A stretch of 37,715 nucleotides of DNA from Hyphomicrobiales bacterium (GCA_015490455.1 WFXU01000059.1:1-37715), one strand, 5' to 3'; shown: positions 1 to 8,714, counted from the stretch's first letter. Notes: generated by a model not told the origin, from the sequence alone. Made by a program: numbers and translations.

Positions 1-531
1 GGGGGTGTGGTGTGGTTTTGGAGTAAGAATGGTTGGAGGCAAGGATAATTTTTCTCTCTTAGCTTGCTTTCTCCTTTTTCCCACGCCAATGCCCTCGCTG
101 TTTATCACTTCAAATATTTAGTCAATAATTATAACTGTTTCAAAGTTCTTTCTTTTGCAAAGTGCGAGTGGTATTTTATCCCGAAAGTCAGTTATTTGAT
201 TGTGGGGTGTGGTTTTTTAGGGGGCATAGGGTGTGATTTTTTGAGGGAGGTGCAGAGTGCGGTTCGTAGGATGAATGGTCGGGGGATAGGTGATTGTGAG
301 GGACTATGAAGTGACTGGGAGAGTGAATGTGGGGCGTGGACTGTTGAGTTTATGCTAGGGTTAAACATTGTGTCATGCTGAGCAAGGCCAAAGCTTCTGT
401 TGCAATTGATGTTAGAAGCCGCCCGCCACGCACACTATCCTTTTTCCTCATAAATTCAACTTCCGACTTCTGATTTCTGATTTCCGCCCTCTGACTTCTG
501 AGCGATAAATCTTCACGACCGACTAATTATC
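1..531. repeat. Left-end dispersed repeat, inverted relative to the right window end
   Basis: No credible gene lies in the first 677 bases. Several blocks match the reverse complement of the right window end. Bases 121-190 match 37565-37632 (shared core TTTCAAAGTTCTTTCTTTT). Bases 321-368 match 37423-37466 (shared core GTGAATGTGGGGCGTGGACT). A TTCTGAC/T-type heptamer tract lies at 461-500, and a conserved 30-bp end at 497-526 is shared with 10451-10480 and 37351-37380. The stretch between these blocks is more diverged. Open frames here are low-complexity and lack ribosome binding sites. I read this as a non-coding dispersed repeat; no transposase is visible. Confidence 0.7.
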
Positions 532-677
532 TTAAATTCCCTAATATAGGCGTCAAATCCCAATTTGGCCACGAAAGCCTCATAAATTTCTAGGTATTTA
601 CTACGGATTTTCAAACCCGTTTAATAAATCTACCATAGCCAAGTCACAATGTTTAATGAAATATGGAGGATGGAAAT

Positions 678-1049
678 ATGGTATGGGGAGCAATCGCAGC
701 ATCAGCATTTATTAAAAATTTTGACTTTGGCAGACAAAAACATGCTGATTTATCAAAAAAAATGAATAAACTTATGCAAGATATGAAAACCAATCAGGAA
801 AATATTGAAAAATTTAGGGGAACCGCGCTTGAGGGATATTATCTGGAGAGAAAAGACAGATTGCTGGCCAGGTTAAAGGCACTGATGCCTGAGGTTGAAG
901 CGCATAATGATGGTGCTACGCATTCTCATGGGGGTGGTTTATTCTCATCAGGCCATAACAATATTCAACCGGATGCCGCAGTGCTAAGAGGATATTATAA
1001 CGGTTCTTCTTACGCCAGCAATTATGATCATTATCACAGGCGTGGCTAA
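678..1049 (+). CDS. Hypothetical protein with coiled coil and Gly/His/Tyr-rich tail
   Basis: I do not recognise this 123-residue protein. The start is placed at the ATG at 678 because GGAGGA at 665-670 sits seven bases upstream; the in-frame ATG at 663 overlaps that site. The N terminus (MVWGAIAASAFIKNF) is mildly hydrophobic but is not a clear signal peptide. Residues about 20-75 are rich in K, E, L and M and look like an amphipathic helix or coiled coil. The tail from about residue 80 is rich in G, H, S, N and Y, with HSHGGG and the end DHYHRRG. It is followed 300 bases later by a second unknown gene with the same architecture, a helical middle and a low-complexity polar tail. It may be a structural or surface-associated accessory protein; that is a guess. 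Confidence 0.6.
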   Translation: MVWGAIAASAFIKNFDFGRQKHADLSKKMNKLMQDMKTNQENIEKFRGTALEGYYLERKDRLLARLKALMPEVEAHNDGATHSHGGGLFSSGHNNIQPDAAVLRGYYNGSSYASNYDHYHRRG

Positions 1050-1352
1050 TTTGATCTGTTAATTTATCATCAAGCTCACTTTGACCGGTTTGCCTGAGTT
1101 CTGTGTTACGCATTTGGTTAGCCGGTCGGCTTTATAGAACTTGCCAAAATAGCAAACAAGTTATGTCATATATTAATTTACGCTCATCCAGCCTATCTAA
1201 TATTCATTTAGTTATACGCAATACTGTTTTGCAATAATTAGAAAAGCTACCTTCCTACGTATTTAATACGGATATATTTACCTAGTTTCACATGCTAGCC
1301 TTGCAGCGAATGGAGCGCTGAATATAGGGTGCTAAATAGAGTGGAGGAAACT
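1050..1352. other. Intergenic region between the two unknown genes
   Basis: These 303 bases hold no supported gene. The minus-strand open frame over 916-1113 overlaps the preceding gene and has no ribosome binding site. I see no convincing -35/-10 pair and no terminator hairpin with a T-tract. The last bases (1339-1351) carry the strong ribosome binding site of the next gene, which can pair with the loop of the stem-loop at 2447-2481. Confidence 0.5.
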
Positions 1353-2021
1353 ATGAGTCATGGTCTTTTAGGGGCGGCTTCTTCCGGGGTGGATGTTAGC
1401 AGATATAGCTACGACTATAGTCTAGGCGACAAGTTTAGGGACTTTTTTCAAAGCTCAGGTTCTGCAGCTTATTCGGGATGCGCTACTGCGCGTGTGCGTA
1501 GTGGTTTATCCGGCATGAGCAGTCTTGGCGAACGTATCGGAGATCTCTGTAACAGGCTGGATAGGTCTCGTATCCGCGACATTGAAGGCGATAGGGAACA
1601 TTGTAGGCTGGATAGAGAGTTAGGAAAATTGCGCTCTGATGTTGACAAATATAATAGAGATCTTGAGCAATATTTGAGAGACAAGGAAAGTGGAAGGTGC
1701 TCTCCGGAGCATTTGGAGCAAAGAAGAGAGGAACTCGAAAGGCGCCGGGAGGCTCTCGTTGACCGTATTAATGGTCTGGAAAAGGATATTAAGGCGCATG
1801 AGGATAAGTATGACTGCGATGACGCTTTCTCTCCAGGACGTGGGGACGGGGGCGGAAGTAGTGATTGTTCTATAGATGAGCGGCCACCGGAGTGTAAGCC
1901 AGATCCAGAACCCTTGCCCGAACCTGAGCCAGAGCAGCCTGAGCCAGAGCCGTGCAATCCCTGTTGCGATTGGGGGCAATATATTCCGCACTATAGGCAG
2001 GAAAATAGGGATAGCTGGTAA
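1353..2021 (+). CDS. Hypothetical protein with coiled coil, Pro/Glu repeats and Cys-rich C terminus
   Basis: I do not recognise this 222-residue protein. The ATG at 1353 is chosen because GGAGGA (1343-1348) lies just upstream; the GTG at 1329 has no such site. The first 60 residues are Ser/Gly/Tyr-rich. About residues 65-150 are strongly charged, with dense R, E, D and L, and look like a long coiled coil. A Gly/Asp linker is followed by PEPxPEPEPE-type repeats (about 180-200), a CNPCCDW cysteine cluster, and the end HYRQENRDSW. The Pro/Glu segment resembles a rigid spacer of surface or envelope proteins, but no signal peptide is seen. Base composition is visibly less AT-rich than the neighbouring housekeeping genes, suggesting acquisition. 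The minus-strand frames over it are serine/leucine-rich shadows. Confidence 0.6.
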   Translation: MSHGLLGAASSGVDVSRYSYDYSLGDKFRDFFQSSGSAAYSGCATARVRSGLSGMSSLGERIGDLCNRLDRSRIRDIEGDREHCRLDRELGKLRSDVDKYNRDLEQYLRDKESGRCSPEHLEQRREELERRREALVDRINGLEKDIKAHEDKYDCDDAFSPGRGDGGGSSDCSIDERPPECKPDPEPLPEPEPEQPEPEPCNPCCDWGQYIPHYRQENRDSW

Positions 2022-2177
2022 TAATTATTGACGCAACGGTCGGTGCTTATATGTTATCTGTTCGATGGTTGATTCTTGCATTGTAGATTCTAAAGTGAGA
2101 ATTTGAAACGATTTTGAGCAGAACATCTGGGGCTCGCACAGGATGTGAGTGAGGTGTGTTCTGGTTCCAAGAGACGT

Positions 2178-2415
2178 GACAAACATCACTTTAGATCCGC
2201 GAGGGGTGCGTCGTGCTTTTCTCCATTCACACGGCGCACCCTGCTCCTGTGGAAATAGGGAAGGAGCTGGCATAATAACCTTATTCTTTGCAAATTTAAC
2301 CAAAATAATTAAACTCATACCCAGTTTCACTGAAACTTTGCGTAATCTACACGGATTTCAAATTATTCATTAACATGTATTGTTAGGATCAGAATTTTCT
2401 AAAGTGATGTTTGTT
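2178..2415. repeat. 18-bp inverted repeat flanking the first stem-loop
   Basis: GACAAACATCACTTTAGA at 2178-2195 and TCTAAAGTGATGTTTGTT at 2398-2415 are reverse complements at 17 of 18 positions, about 200 bases apart. A partial further copy of TCTAAAGTGA lies at 2089-2098. The arms could bound a small mobile unit or bring the two stem-loops together in a transcript. Confidence 0.55.
2204..2241 (+). ncRNA. Stem-loop 1, candidate structured RNA with CUCC loop
   Basis: GGGTGCGTCGTG (2204-2215) pairs with CACGGCGCACCC (2230-2241): 12 bp with one G-U pair, around a 14-base loop containing CTCCATTC. A second hairpin (GCTCCT/AGGAGC, 2243-2268) follows. There is no T-tract, so it does not look like an intrinsic terminator. 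Its stem and loop align with stem-loop 2. Strand is assigned from the loop being C-rich, anti-Shine-Dalgarno, on the plus strand, as in alphaproteobacterial small RNAs with CCUCC loops; this is inference. Confidence 0.5.
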
Positions 2416-2446
2416 AAGTTGCGGCAGATAGAGCTTTAGATATGGG

Positions 2447-2481
2447 GGCGTGTCGCGTTTCCTCCATTCGCGCGACATGCC
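2447..2481 (+). ncRNA. Stem-loop 2, candidate structured RNA with CCUCC loop
   Basis: GGCGTGTCGCG (2447-2457) pairs with CGCGACATGCC (2471-2481): 11 bp with one G-U pair, loop TTTCCTCCATTCG. Compared with stem-loop 1 the loop core (TTTyCTCCATTC) is kept. Three stem positions change on both arms so that pairing is maintained (T-A to C-G twice, C-G to T-A once). That pattern supports selection on RNA or cruciform structure. The segment 2457-2469 is complementary to the ribosome binding site at 1339-1351. Confidence 0.55.
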
Positions 2482-2568
2482 TGGTAATCTGGTTGGGTCA
2501 CCGTCAATAATCGCAATAATTATTTGACTGTTCCTTAGAGTTTTCTCTGATTAGGCTGGATTATTTGA

Positions 2569-2649
2569 GCGTTTTTTGCTGGCAAGGCACATTTTTTGCC
2601 ACTGTCTGATTGACTATAAGAAAAATGTAACAAAGCCAGCAAAATGCGC
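2569..2649. repeat. Long imperfect hairpin upstream of mrpA
   Basis: The outer arms GCGTTTTTTGCTGGC (2569-2583) and GCCAGCAAAATGCGC (2635-2649) pair at 13 of 15 positions. The inner arms ACATTTTT (2589-2596) and AAAAATGT (2621-2628) pair perfectly. This could be a palindromic mobile remnant or an RNA structure; no protein frame explains it. Confidence 0.5.
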
Positions 2650-2688
2650 AAAACCGCCCTTAGGTGGGATAAATCAACCCCCTTCTCG

Positions 2689-2784
2689 CTTAAGTTTTGG
2701 CGCTTGCCCGATCAATCCAGATCGAGCCACGGCCTTGATAGAGAGAACTAATTGAGTTCAAAATGGTTCAAACTAATCAAGAAA
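2689..2784 (+). repeat. Dispersed repeat family 2, copy 1
   Basis: This stretch aligns in direct orientation with 26231-26334. Shared blocks include TTAAGTT..GG.GCTTGCCC, ATCAA.CCAGA, and GACTTCAAAATAGTTCAA versus GAGTTCAAAATGGTTCAA near the end. The second copy abuts a transposase remnant, so both may be end fragments of the same insertion element. Confidence 0.5.
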
Positions 2785-2969
2785 AACCTAATCATTACCA
2801 TAAGCTCCCTGTCGATAAATATCCAAATTAGCCCTTGACCAATATGAATAGTCTAGCCATAAAAATTGTGATTATCTGGTTTTATTTTATTTTAGCAGAA
2901 AAACTGACTTGTTCTTATGGAGTGAGTGTTTAAGTTACTATAAAATGATTCGCTAAATAAGAGGCAAAT

Positions 2970-5453
2970 TTGATTTTTGGAACTGATTTGACCATTGCGC
3001 TAATTGCGATTGCACCGTTTTTAGCTTCGTTTCTGGCGCCCTTTATTTTCCGCTTTAGCGGATATTTTGCAGGCTGGATTTTGGCAATAATTCCGGCCAG
3101 TATTTTTATTTATTTATTGGGTTTTATTAAGCCCGTCTCAGAGGGAGGATTTATCCAATCCTCCTTAGAGTGGATACCCCAATATAATTTGAATTTTTCC
3201 TTTTTTATTGACGGGTTAAGCTTAAGCTTCGCCTTGTTAATTTCTGGTATTGGCACTTTTATTGTCATTTATTCTGGTAAATATCTTAAAGGCCACCCAG
3301 ATCAAGGTAAGTTTTTAGCCTATATTTTAATGTTTATGGGCTCAATGCTCGGACTTGTTCTGGCAGATAATTTAGTGGTTTTATTTATATTCTGGGAACT
3401 TACATCAATAACTTCATTTTTATTAATTGGCTTTGATCACAAAAGACAGGCTTCCCGTAGAGCGGCAATTCAGGCTTTAGTTGTTACGGGCGCGGGCGGA
3501 TTAGCTCTTTTGGTCGGCGTAATAATATTGCAGCAATTATTGGGTAATTGGGAATTTAGCGCCATACGCAATTATAGCGATTATTTGCAATCGCTCAATA
3601 TTTACCCGCTTGTGCTTATATTAATTTCTATCGCCGCCTTTACCAAATCAGCACAATTTCCATTTCACTTTTGGTTGCCCAATGCAATGGAAGCGCCAAC
3701 TCCCGTTTCAGCATTTTTACACTCCGCAACAATGGTTAAAGCCGGAGTTTATTTATTGGCGCGCATGAACCCCCTATTGGGCGCCTCAGATCTCTGGTTT
3801 ATAATTTTAACCATATTTGGATCTGTTACATTATTATGGGGAGCTATTTGGGCGCTCAAACAGACTGATATGAAATTAATGTTAGCCCAAACAACGGTTG
3901 CTTCTCTTGGTCTATTGGTGATTTTAATTGGTGTAGGAACTGAAATTGCCATTAGCGCAATGGTAATTTATCTAGTAGCGCACGCCCTTTATAAGGCAGG
4001 GCTATTTTTGCTTGTAGGAATAATAGATCACGGCACTGGCACAAGAAACATTACCGAACTTGCAGGGCTAAAAAAATTCCTACCGATAAGTTTTATCGCG
4101 GCAATAATCGGCGCCATTTCAATGGCTGGTCTACCTCCGGCAATCGGGTTTTTTGCCAAAGAAGAAATGTATCTTGCACTAATGCGCTTTGATATAGATG
4201 CAATTTTAATAATTTCGGTGCTTATTTTAGGCAATAGTTTTATGCTGGTAGTTGGCGCTGCAATAGCTACAAAACCATTTCTTGGAGAAATTAAGCCAAC
4301 CCCCTTAAAACCGCATGAGGGTAATTTAGCTCTATTATCGGGTCCTATTTTGTTTGGAATATTGGCACTGGCAGCAGGTATTTTCATTAGCGATTTTGGC
4401 AAATTATTCGTTAATCCAACAGCCTCAACCATTTATAATTATCTGGTTGAAAACCATCTTAAATGGTATATTGGCATGTTTTTTAAGCCTTTGATTTTAT
4501 TTTCAATCATTACCTGGATTATAGGCGCTATATTATTTTATAGGCTTGAAAATATAAGGAGTTTTCTGCGCCGACTTGATGATGGCTTTAATTGGGATTT
4601 TGATAAAGGGTTTGATGCAATAATATTTTCGCTAATTCGTTTTGCCGATTTTTTAACCAGACTTTGGCATCACGGCCGCTTAGAGCTTTATATGGTGGTT
4701 GTCTTTATTTTGCTGGCCGCATCAGTATTAATCCCGCTCACTCTAACTGGAGCAATTCCCTCAATTTCCGCCACTATCCCATATCTTACCTTTTATGAAT
4801 GGGGCGTGATAATTATGGCAGCTCTAGGCTTATTTGCCCTATTAATTGCCCGCACAAGGCTGGTTGCAATAGTCTCAATGGGTATTCAGGGTTTTGCAGT
4901 AGCATTAATATTTATGCTGTTTGGTGCACCCGATCTGGCATTTACGCAATTTATGGTTGAAATATTAACTGTTGTTATTTTAGCGCTCGTCATGTCACGC
5001 CTTTATCTTGATAGGCGCGATAATCGTATATTTGAAGATGTTTTGCGTGATGGCTCTATTGCTCTGATTGGCGGGGTGGGCATTAGTATTTTACTGATTG
5101 CGATTGTGCAAAATCCGCTTGATTTACGGCTTACAGAATTTTTTGCCCTCACCTCTAAGCCAATTGCGCATGGCAGCAATATTGTCAATGTTATATTAGT
5201 TGATTATCGCGGACTTGATACTTTGGGCGAAATTGCGGTTGTAATGACCGCTGGCATTGCGGTTTTAGCTCTAATTCGCATTAGAGCAGGTGGGCCACAA
5301 ATGGGAATTGGCGCAGCAAAAAACAATAAGAGAAGAAACAAAAATAAATTGGCAAGCAAAAAAACATCAAGCAGCAGCGCCAACAAAAGAAGCAGAAAAA
5401 ATTCAACCCGCAATATTAATATTAATATGAAACAAGGAAAGGCAAAGAGATGA
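2970..5453 (+). CDS. mrpA: Mrp Na+/H+ antiporter subunit A
   Basis: Large subunit of the Mrp (Mnh/Pha) cation/proton antiporter, related to complex I NuoL and located in the inner membrane. It has 827 residues. The start is a TTG with AAGAGG six bases upstream; no ATG or GTG is better placed. NuoL-like ion-path residues are visible: E143 in FWELTS, K226 in [14 protein letters not shown], and H251/K257 in [13 protein letters not shown]. The C-terminal third carries the MrpA-specific membrane domain ([18 protein letters not shown], about 645-665) and a [10 protein letters not shown] segment (about 745-755). The separate downstream mrpB makes this a seven-gene group 1 operon rather than the A-B fusion common in rhizobial pha systems. 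The last roughly 45 residues are an unusual Lys/Arg/Asn/Ser-rich tail, presumably cytoplasmic. Its stop overlaps the mrpB start (ATGA). Confidence 0.95.
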   Translation: MIFGTDLTIALIAIAPFLASFLAPFIFRFSGYFAGWILAIIPASIFIYLLGFIKPVSEGGFIQSSLEWIPQYNLNFSFFIDGLSLSFALLISGIGTFIVIYSGKYLKGHPDQGKFLAYILMFMGSMLGLVLADNLVVLFIFWELTSITSFLLIGFDHKRQASRRAAIQALVVTGAGGLALLVGVIILQQLLGNWEFSAIRNYSDYLQSLNIYPLVLILISIAAFTKSAQFPFHFWLPNAMEAPTPVSAFLHSATMVKAGVYLLARMNPLLGASDLWFIILTIFGSVTLLWGAIWALKQTDMKLMLAQTTVASLGLLVILIGVGTEIAISAMVIYLVAHALYKAGLFLLVGIIDHGTGTRNITELAGLKKFLPISFIAAIIGAISMAGLPPAIGFFAKEEMYLALMRFDIDAILIISVLILGNSFMLVVGAAIATKPFLGEIKPTPLKPHEGNLALLSGPILFGILALAAGIFISDFGKLFVNPTASTIYNYLVENHLKWYIGMFFKPLILFSIITWIIGAILFYRLENIRSFLRRLDDGFNWDFDKGFDAIIFSLIRFADFLTRLWHHGRLELYMVVVFILLAASVLIPLTLTGAIPSISATIPYLTFYEWGVIIMAALGLFALLIARTRLVAIVSMGIQGFAVALIFMLFGAPDLAFTQFMVEILTVVILALVMSRLYLDRRDNRIFEDVLRDGSIALIGGVGISILLIAIVQNPLDLRLTEFFALTSKPIAHGSNIVNVILVDYRGLDTLGEIAVVMTAGIAVLALIRIRAGGPQMGIGAAKNNKRRNKNKLASKKTSSSSANKRSRKNSTRNININMKQGKAKR

Positions 5454-5872
5454 ATACGGTAATTTTTCGCACTATTGCGCCTATTTTGGTGGCGATTATG
5501 CTGGTTTTTTCTGTCTTTGTTTTGCTACGCGGGCATAATGAGCCGGGCGGAGGATTTATTGGCGGATTAATTGCTGCCTCATCTATTGCTATTTACGGAA
5601 TAGCCGCCGGAGTGAAAGAGGTGCGTAAAGCGCTCAAATTTGATCCAATAGCAATTGCCGGCTTTGGCGTATTTATCGCAGCTTTTGCGGGTACTATATC
5701 AATTTTTTACCAAGCGCCATATTTAACCGGAATTTGGGCTTATTTTGAGTTTGAAGGTAAAAAAATAGCCCTTTCAACCCCGCTTTTATTTGATATTGGC
5801 GTTTATTTCACCGTTTTAGGGACAATTTCTACCATTGCCCTAGCTCTAGAGGAAAAGGAGGAGAAAAAATAA
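5450..5872 (+). CDS. mrpB: Mrp antiporter subunit B
   Basis: Membrane subunit B (MnhB family), 140 residues, required for assembly and ion transport of the Mrp complex. Four hydrophobic segments are visible. The family signature [17 protein letters not shown] is at about residues 29-45. It overlaps mrpA by four bases (ATGA), so translation is probably coupled, and its TAA shares one base with the mrpC ATG. The highly charged end EEKEEKK is cytoplasmic. Confidence 0.95.
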   Translation: MNTVIFRTIAPILVAIMLVFSVFVLLRGHNEPGGGFIGGLIAASSIAIYGIAAGVKEVRKALKFDPIAIAGFGVFIAAFAGTISIFYQAPYLTGIWAYFEFEGKKIALSTPLLFDIGVYFTVLGTISTIALALEEKEEKK

Positions 5873-6249
5873 TGGAAATAGCTCTGGCCATTTTAATTGG
5901 AATGTTTTTCGCCGTTTCCATTTATTTATTGCTGTCAAGGGCAATAATTCGCATGTTATTGGGTATTTCAATTTTTGGTAATGCAGTCAATTTACTTATT
6001 TTCACCGCCGGCCGTTTAACTAAAGAAACACCTCCCATTGTTCCGATGGGTGAAGAAATTTTATTAGAGCCATTTGCTAATCCCCTGCCCCAAGCGCTTA
6101 TTTTAACCGCTATTGTTATTGGATTTGCATTATTCACCTTTTTATTAGTGCTTGGCTATCGTGCTTATCAGGAATTAGATGCGGATGATACTGACACTAT
6201 GCGTATTGCCGAGCCAGAGCGTGCGCCTCGCCCACCATTAACTTATTAG
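5872..6249 (+). CDS. mrpC: Mrp antiporter subunit C
   Basis: NuoK-like small subunit, 125 residues, with three transmembrane helices. The conserved segment LLGISIFGNAVNLLIFTAG (about 34-52) and the DPLPQALILTAIVIGFA-like stretch (here NPLPQALILTAIVIG, about 73-87) are typical of MrpC. It overlaps mrpB by one base (TAATG) and is followed closely by mrpD. The acidic C-terminal tail (DADDTDT) is soluble. Confidence 0.95.
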   Translation: MEIALAILIGMFFAVSIYLLLSRAIIRMLLGISIFGNAVNLLIFTAGRLTKETPPIVPMGEEILLEPFANPLPQALILTAIVIGFALFTFLLVLGYRAYQELDADDTDTMRIAEPERAPRPPLTY

Positions 6250-6257
6250 GATTGGAA

Positions 6258-7886
6258 ATGGAAGAAAAAGCAAATTACGAGGCCGCAGTAAAATTGCCAG
6301 TAGCGATGATCGATTTTGCTACCGGCTTTGCCGATTGGTTTATAATTTTGCCAACAATAATTGCGCTAATGGGGGCGGCATTATTGATAATGCTGCGATT
6401 TAATAGATCAATTCAACCTATTCTGACAATTATCTTTATTTTAACAATAATAATTATTGAAATAAATTTATTATTGCGCATTTTGGCTTTAGGCCCACAA
6501 TCAATGACAATGGGTAAATGGTTGCCTCCATTTGGAATTAGTTTTACCGTTGATATTTTTGGAATTAGTTTTGCTCTTGCTTCTGCATTAACCGCCCTGA
6601 TTGTTACTATATATGCGCAAGCTGACTTAGCTAAACGCGAAGTAAAATATGGCTTTCATTCATTGCTTTTATTGTTACTTGCGGGTGTTAGCGGCGCTTT
6701 TATGACTGGGGATATGTTTAATCTTTATGTCTGGTTTGAAGTGATGCTGATTGCCTCATTTGGGCTTATCATAATGGGGGGACGCAAAATTCAGCTTGAT
6801 GGAGCGATAAAATATGGATTTTTGAACTTTTTGGCCACCAGTTTTTTTCTTATCGCGCTTGGGCTGATTTATGGTCTGTTTGGAACGTTAAATATGGCAG
6901 ATATTAGCCTCAAAGCCGCTAATGCTCCCTTTGGCCCCTTAGCATCAATTGGTGCGCTATTATTATTGGCCTTTGGTATGAAGGCAGCGGCATTCCCTGT
7001 TAATGCCTGGCTTCCTGCCTCTTATCATACGCCACATCCTGCGGTTTCAGCCCTATTTGGTGGTCTGTTAACAAAAGTTGGCACATATGCACTATTACGC
7101 TCCTTATTGCTGGTTATGCCCACTGCTAGAGACTTTTTAGAGCCGCTAATAGCTGCCTTAGCTGTTATAACTCTTATTTTGGCGCCGCTTGGAGCAATAG
7201 CGCAAACTAATTTACGCCGCGCTATTGGCTTTTTGTTAATTGGTGGAATTGGCTCAGTCCTGGTCGGGCTTGCCGTGCCAAATTTACGCGGGGTAGCTGG
7301 CGCTTCAATCTATATTTTCCATTCAATTTTGACAATTTCCGCTCTTTATCTTGTAGCAGGACTAATTGAAAAAATTATGGGCACCGAAGATGTCCGAAAA
7401 ATGGGAGGGCTTTATTCGGCTAGTTCCTGGCTTTCAATTTTATTTTTGGTTTTGGTGTTTGCCGTTGCAGGATTGCCGCCATTTCTTGGATTTTGGCCAA
7501 AATTATTACTGATTGAGGCTTCGCTTGAAAGGGGTGAAATATTATTAATAATAGCTTTACTTACCAATTCATTACTTACAGCCATTGCTGGCTCACGCCT
7601 TTGGGCGCATATTTTCTGGCGAGCCGGGCCTGAGGGGGCAAATTCCGAACAACCCAATGAAAAATTACAGCCACTTAAAACTAAGGATAAATGGCTTTGT
7701 AGTGCGCCAACAACAATTTTAATTTTGCTAATTGTCTATTTTGGCATTAATCCAAACACAATATTTGGGCTGGGTAGGGTTGCCGCGTTGGATCTTCTCA
7801 ATAGTGATCGCTATGTTGAGGCAACTGGCTTAGCTAAACCGGATTTAGTTACCATGCCGCAGTTAGGGGAAGAAGGAGAGAAATAA
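6258..7886 (+). CDS. mrpD: Mrp antiporter subunit D
   Basis: Second large NuoM/NuoN-like antiporter subunit, about 542 residues. The ATG at 6258 is preferred over the TTG at 6252 because AGGA at 6248-6251 is six bases upstream of it. The proton-path motifs typical of the family are present: WFEVMLIASFGLI with the key Glu, and FGMKAAAFPVNAWLPASYHTPHPAVSALFGGLLTKVG-type residues with the key Lys near positions 235-275. With MrpA it forms the ion-translocating part of the complex. About 14 transmembrane helices are expected. A gap of one base separates it from mrpE, so the genes are surely co-transcribed. Confidence 0.95.
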   Translation: MEEKANYEAAVKLPVAMIDFATGFADWFIILPTIIALMGAALLIMLRFNRSIQPILTIIFILTIIIIEINLLLRILALGPQSMTMGKWLPPFGISFTVDIFGISFALASALTALIVTIYAQADLAKREVKYGFHSLLLLLLAGVSGAFMTGDMFNLYVWFEVMLIASFGLIIMGGRKIQLDGAIKYGFLNFLATSFFLIALGLIYGLFGTLNMADISLKAANAPFGPLASIGALLLLAFGMKAAAFPVNAWLPASYHTPHPAVSALFGGLLTKVGTYALLRSLLLVMPTARDFLEPLIAALAVITLILAPLGAIAQTNLRRAIGFLLIGGIGSVLVGLAVPNLRGVAGASIYIFHSILTISALYLVAGLIEKIMGTEDVRKMGGLYSASSWLSILFLVLVFAVAGLPPFLGFWPKLLLIEASLERGEILLIIALLTNSLLTAIAGSRLWAHIFWRAGPEGANSEQPNEKLQPLKTKDKWLCSAPTTILILLIVYFGINPNTIFGLGRVAALDLLNSDRYVEATGLAKPDLVTMPQLGEEGEK

Positions 7887-7887
7887 A

Positions 7888-8367
7888 ATGAATTTTGCAT
7901 TTGGTTCAATAGTTCTTGCCCTAATTTGGGCGGCAATTACTGCCAGCTTTACTTTGTTAAATCTGCTTTTGGGGTGGGCAATAGCGCTTATCGCCCTTTG
8001 GTTTATTCGCTCTTATCTTGCCAGCCCGGTTTTATTTTCTAAAGTTAAGAAAATTATCGCTCTTATAGCCATATTCTTTTTTGAACTGGCAATGAGTGCC
8101 ATCAGGGTGGCTCTTTTGGTGATTATGCCAAATATTAAATCACACCTTAAGCCTGGATTTATTGCTTTTCCACTTAAAGCAAAATCTGATGGGGAAATAA
8201 CATTATTAGCAAATTTAATTACTCTTACTCCGGGCACATTGAGCGTTGATGTTTCAAATGATAAAAAAATATTATATGTGCACGCAATTTCTATAGATAA
8301 TAAGCAGCAATTAATCAGATCTATTGCCAAAGGGTTTGAGCGAAAAATAATTGAGGTGTTTGAATGA
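7888..8367 (+). CDS. mrpE: Mrp antiporter subunit E
   Basis: MnhE/MrpE family, 159 residues. Two or three N-terminal membrane helices are followed by a soluble domain with the conserved [15 protein letters not shown] segment (about 110-125). GGAGA sits a few bases before the ATG. The end overlaps mrpF by four bases (ATGA). MrpE is needed for full activity and stability of the complex in characterised systems; its direct role is less clear. Confidence 0.93.
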   Translation: MNFAFGSIVLALIWAAITASFTLLNLLLGWAIALIALWFIRSYLASPVLFSKVKKIIALIAIFFFELAMSAIRVALLVIMPNIKSHLKPGFIAFPLKAKSDGEITLLANLITLTPGTLSVDVSNDKKILYVHAISIDNKQQLIRSIAKGFERKIIEVFE

Positions 8368-8714
8368 GTTCTGCCGATTTTTTAATATTTGCTGGAATAG
8401 TTTCATTTGCCATTCTTAGCCTTGCATTTTTCCTTACAATCTTACGCATTATATTAGGCCCTACCCTTCCCGACAGAGTTATAGCGCTTGATATGTTGGT
8501 CTATATTGGCATTGGCTATATTGCTGTTGTGGTAATTTATACTGGCTATTTCTTATATTTGGATATTGCTATTGCTTTAGGTCTGGTTGGTTTTTTAGCA
8601 ACTGTCGCTTTTGCTCGCTTTATCCTACATAGAGGGAGAGCTAGCGAACAAATAAAACAAATGGAATCAGAGCCAGAGCCGGAAGCAAAAAAGAAACGGA
8701 AAAGGAAGCTATAA
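8364..8714 (+). CDS. mrpF: Mrp antiporter subunit F
   Basis: Small membrane subunit F, 116 residues, three helices. The family motif [18 protein letters not shown] (about 28-45) is present, followed by the [22 protein letters not shown] helix. In characterised systems MrpF also influences efflux of other solutes such as bile salts. The C terminus carries an extra charged tail ([14 protein letters not shown]) that echoes the basic tail of MrpA here. It overlaps mrpG by one base (TAATG). Confidence 0.93.
   Translation: MSSADFLIFAGIVSFAILSLAFFLTILRIILGPTLPDRVIALDMLVYIGIGYIAVVVIYTGYFLYLDIAIALGLVGFLATVAFARFILHRGRASEQIKQMESEPEPEAKKKRKRKL

Larger units (their letters stand above)
2022..2969. other. 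Gene-free structured region upstream of mrpA
   Basis: This is 948 bases without a supported gene. It holds two related stem-loops (2204-2241 and 2447-2481), an 18-bp inverted repeat (2178-2195 with 2398-2415), a long imperfect hairpin (2569-2649), a copy of a dispersed repeat (2689-2784), and then AT-rich DNA that should contain the mrp promoter. The open frames over 2025-2373 on both strands run straight through the first stem-loop and are explained by its symmetry, so I do not call them genes. Confidence 0.6.

Noticed and set aside
64-309. Plus-strand open frame of 81 codons at the left end
   Set aside because: It lies within the dispersed repeat, has no ribosome binding site, and its composition is low-complexity.
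1469-1957. Minus-strand open frame of 162 codons
   Set aside because: Serine/leucine/arginine-rich shadow of the plus-strand gene at 1353-2021, without a start signal.
2025-2373. Open frames on both strands across the first stem-loop
   Set aside because: They exist because the stem-loop DNA is nearly self-complementary; neither has a ribosome binding site or a recognisable protein.
2909-2944. TTGTTC and TATAAA as the mrp promoter
   Set aside because: The spacer of 24 bases is too long for a sigma-70 type promoter.
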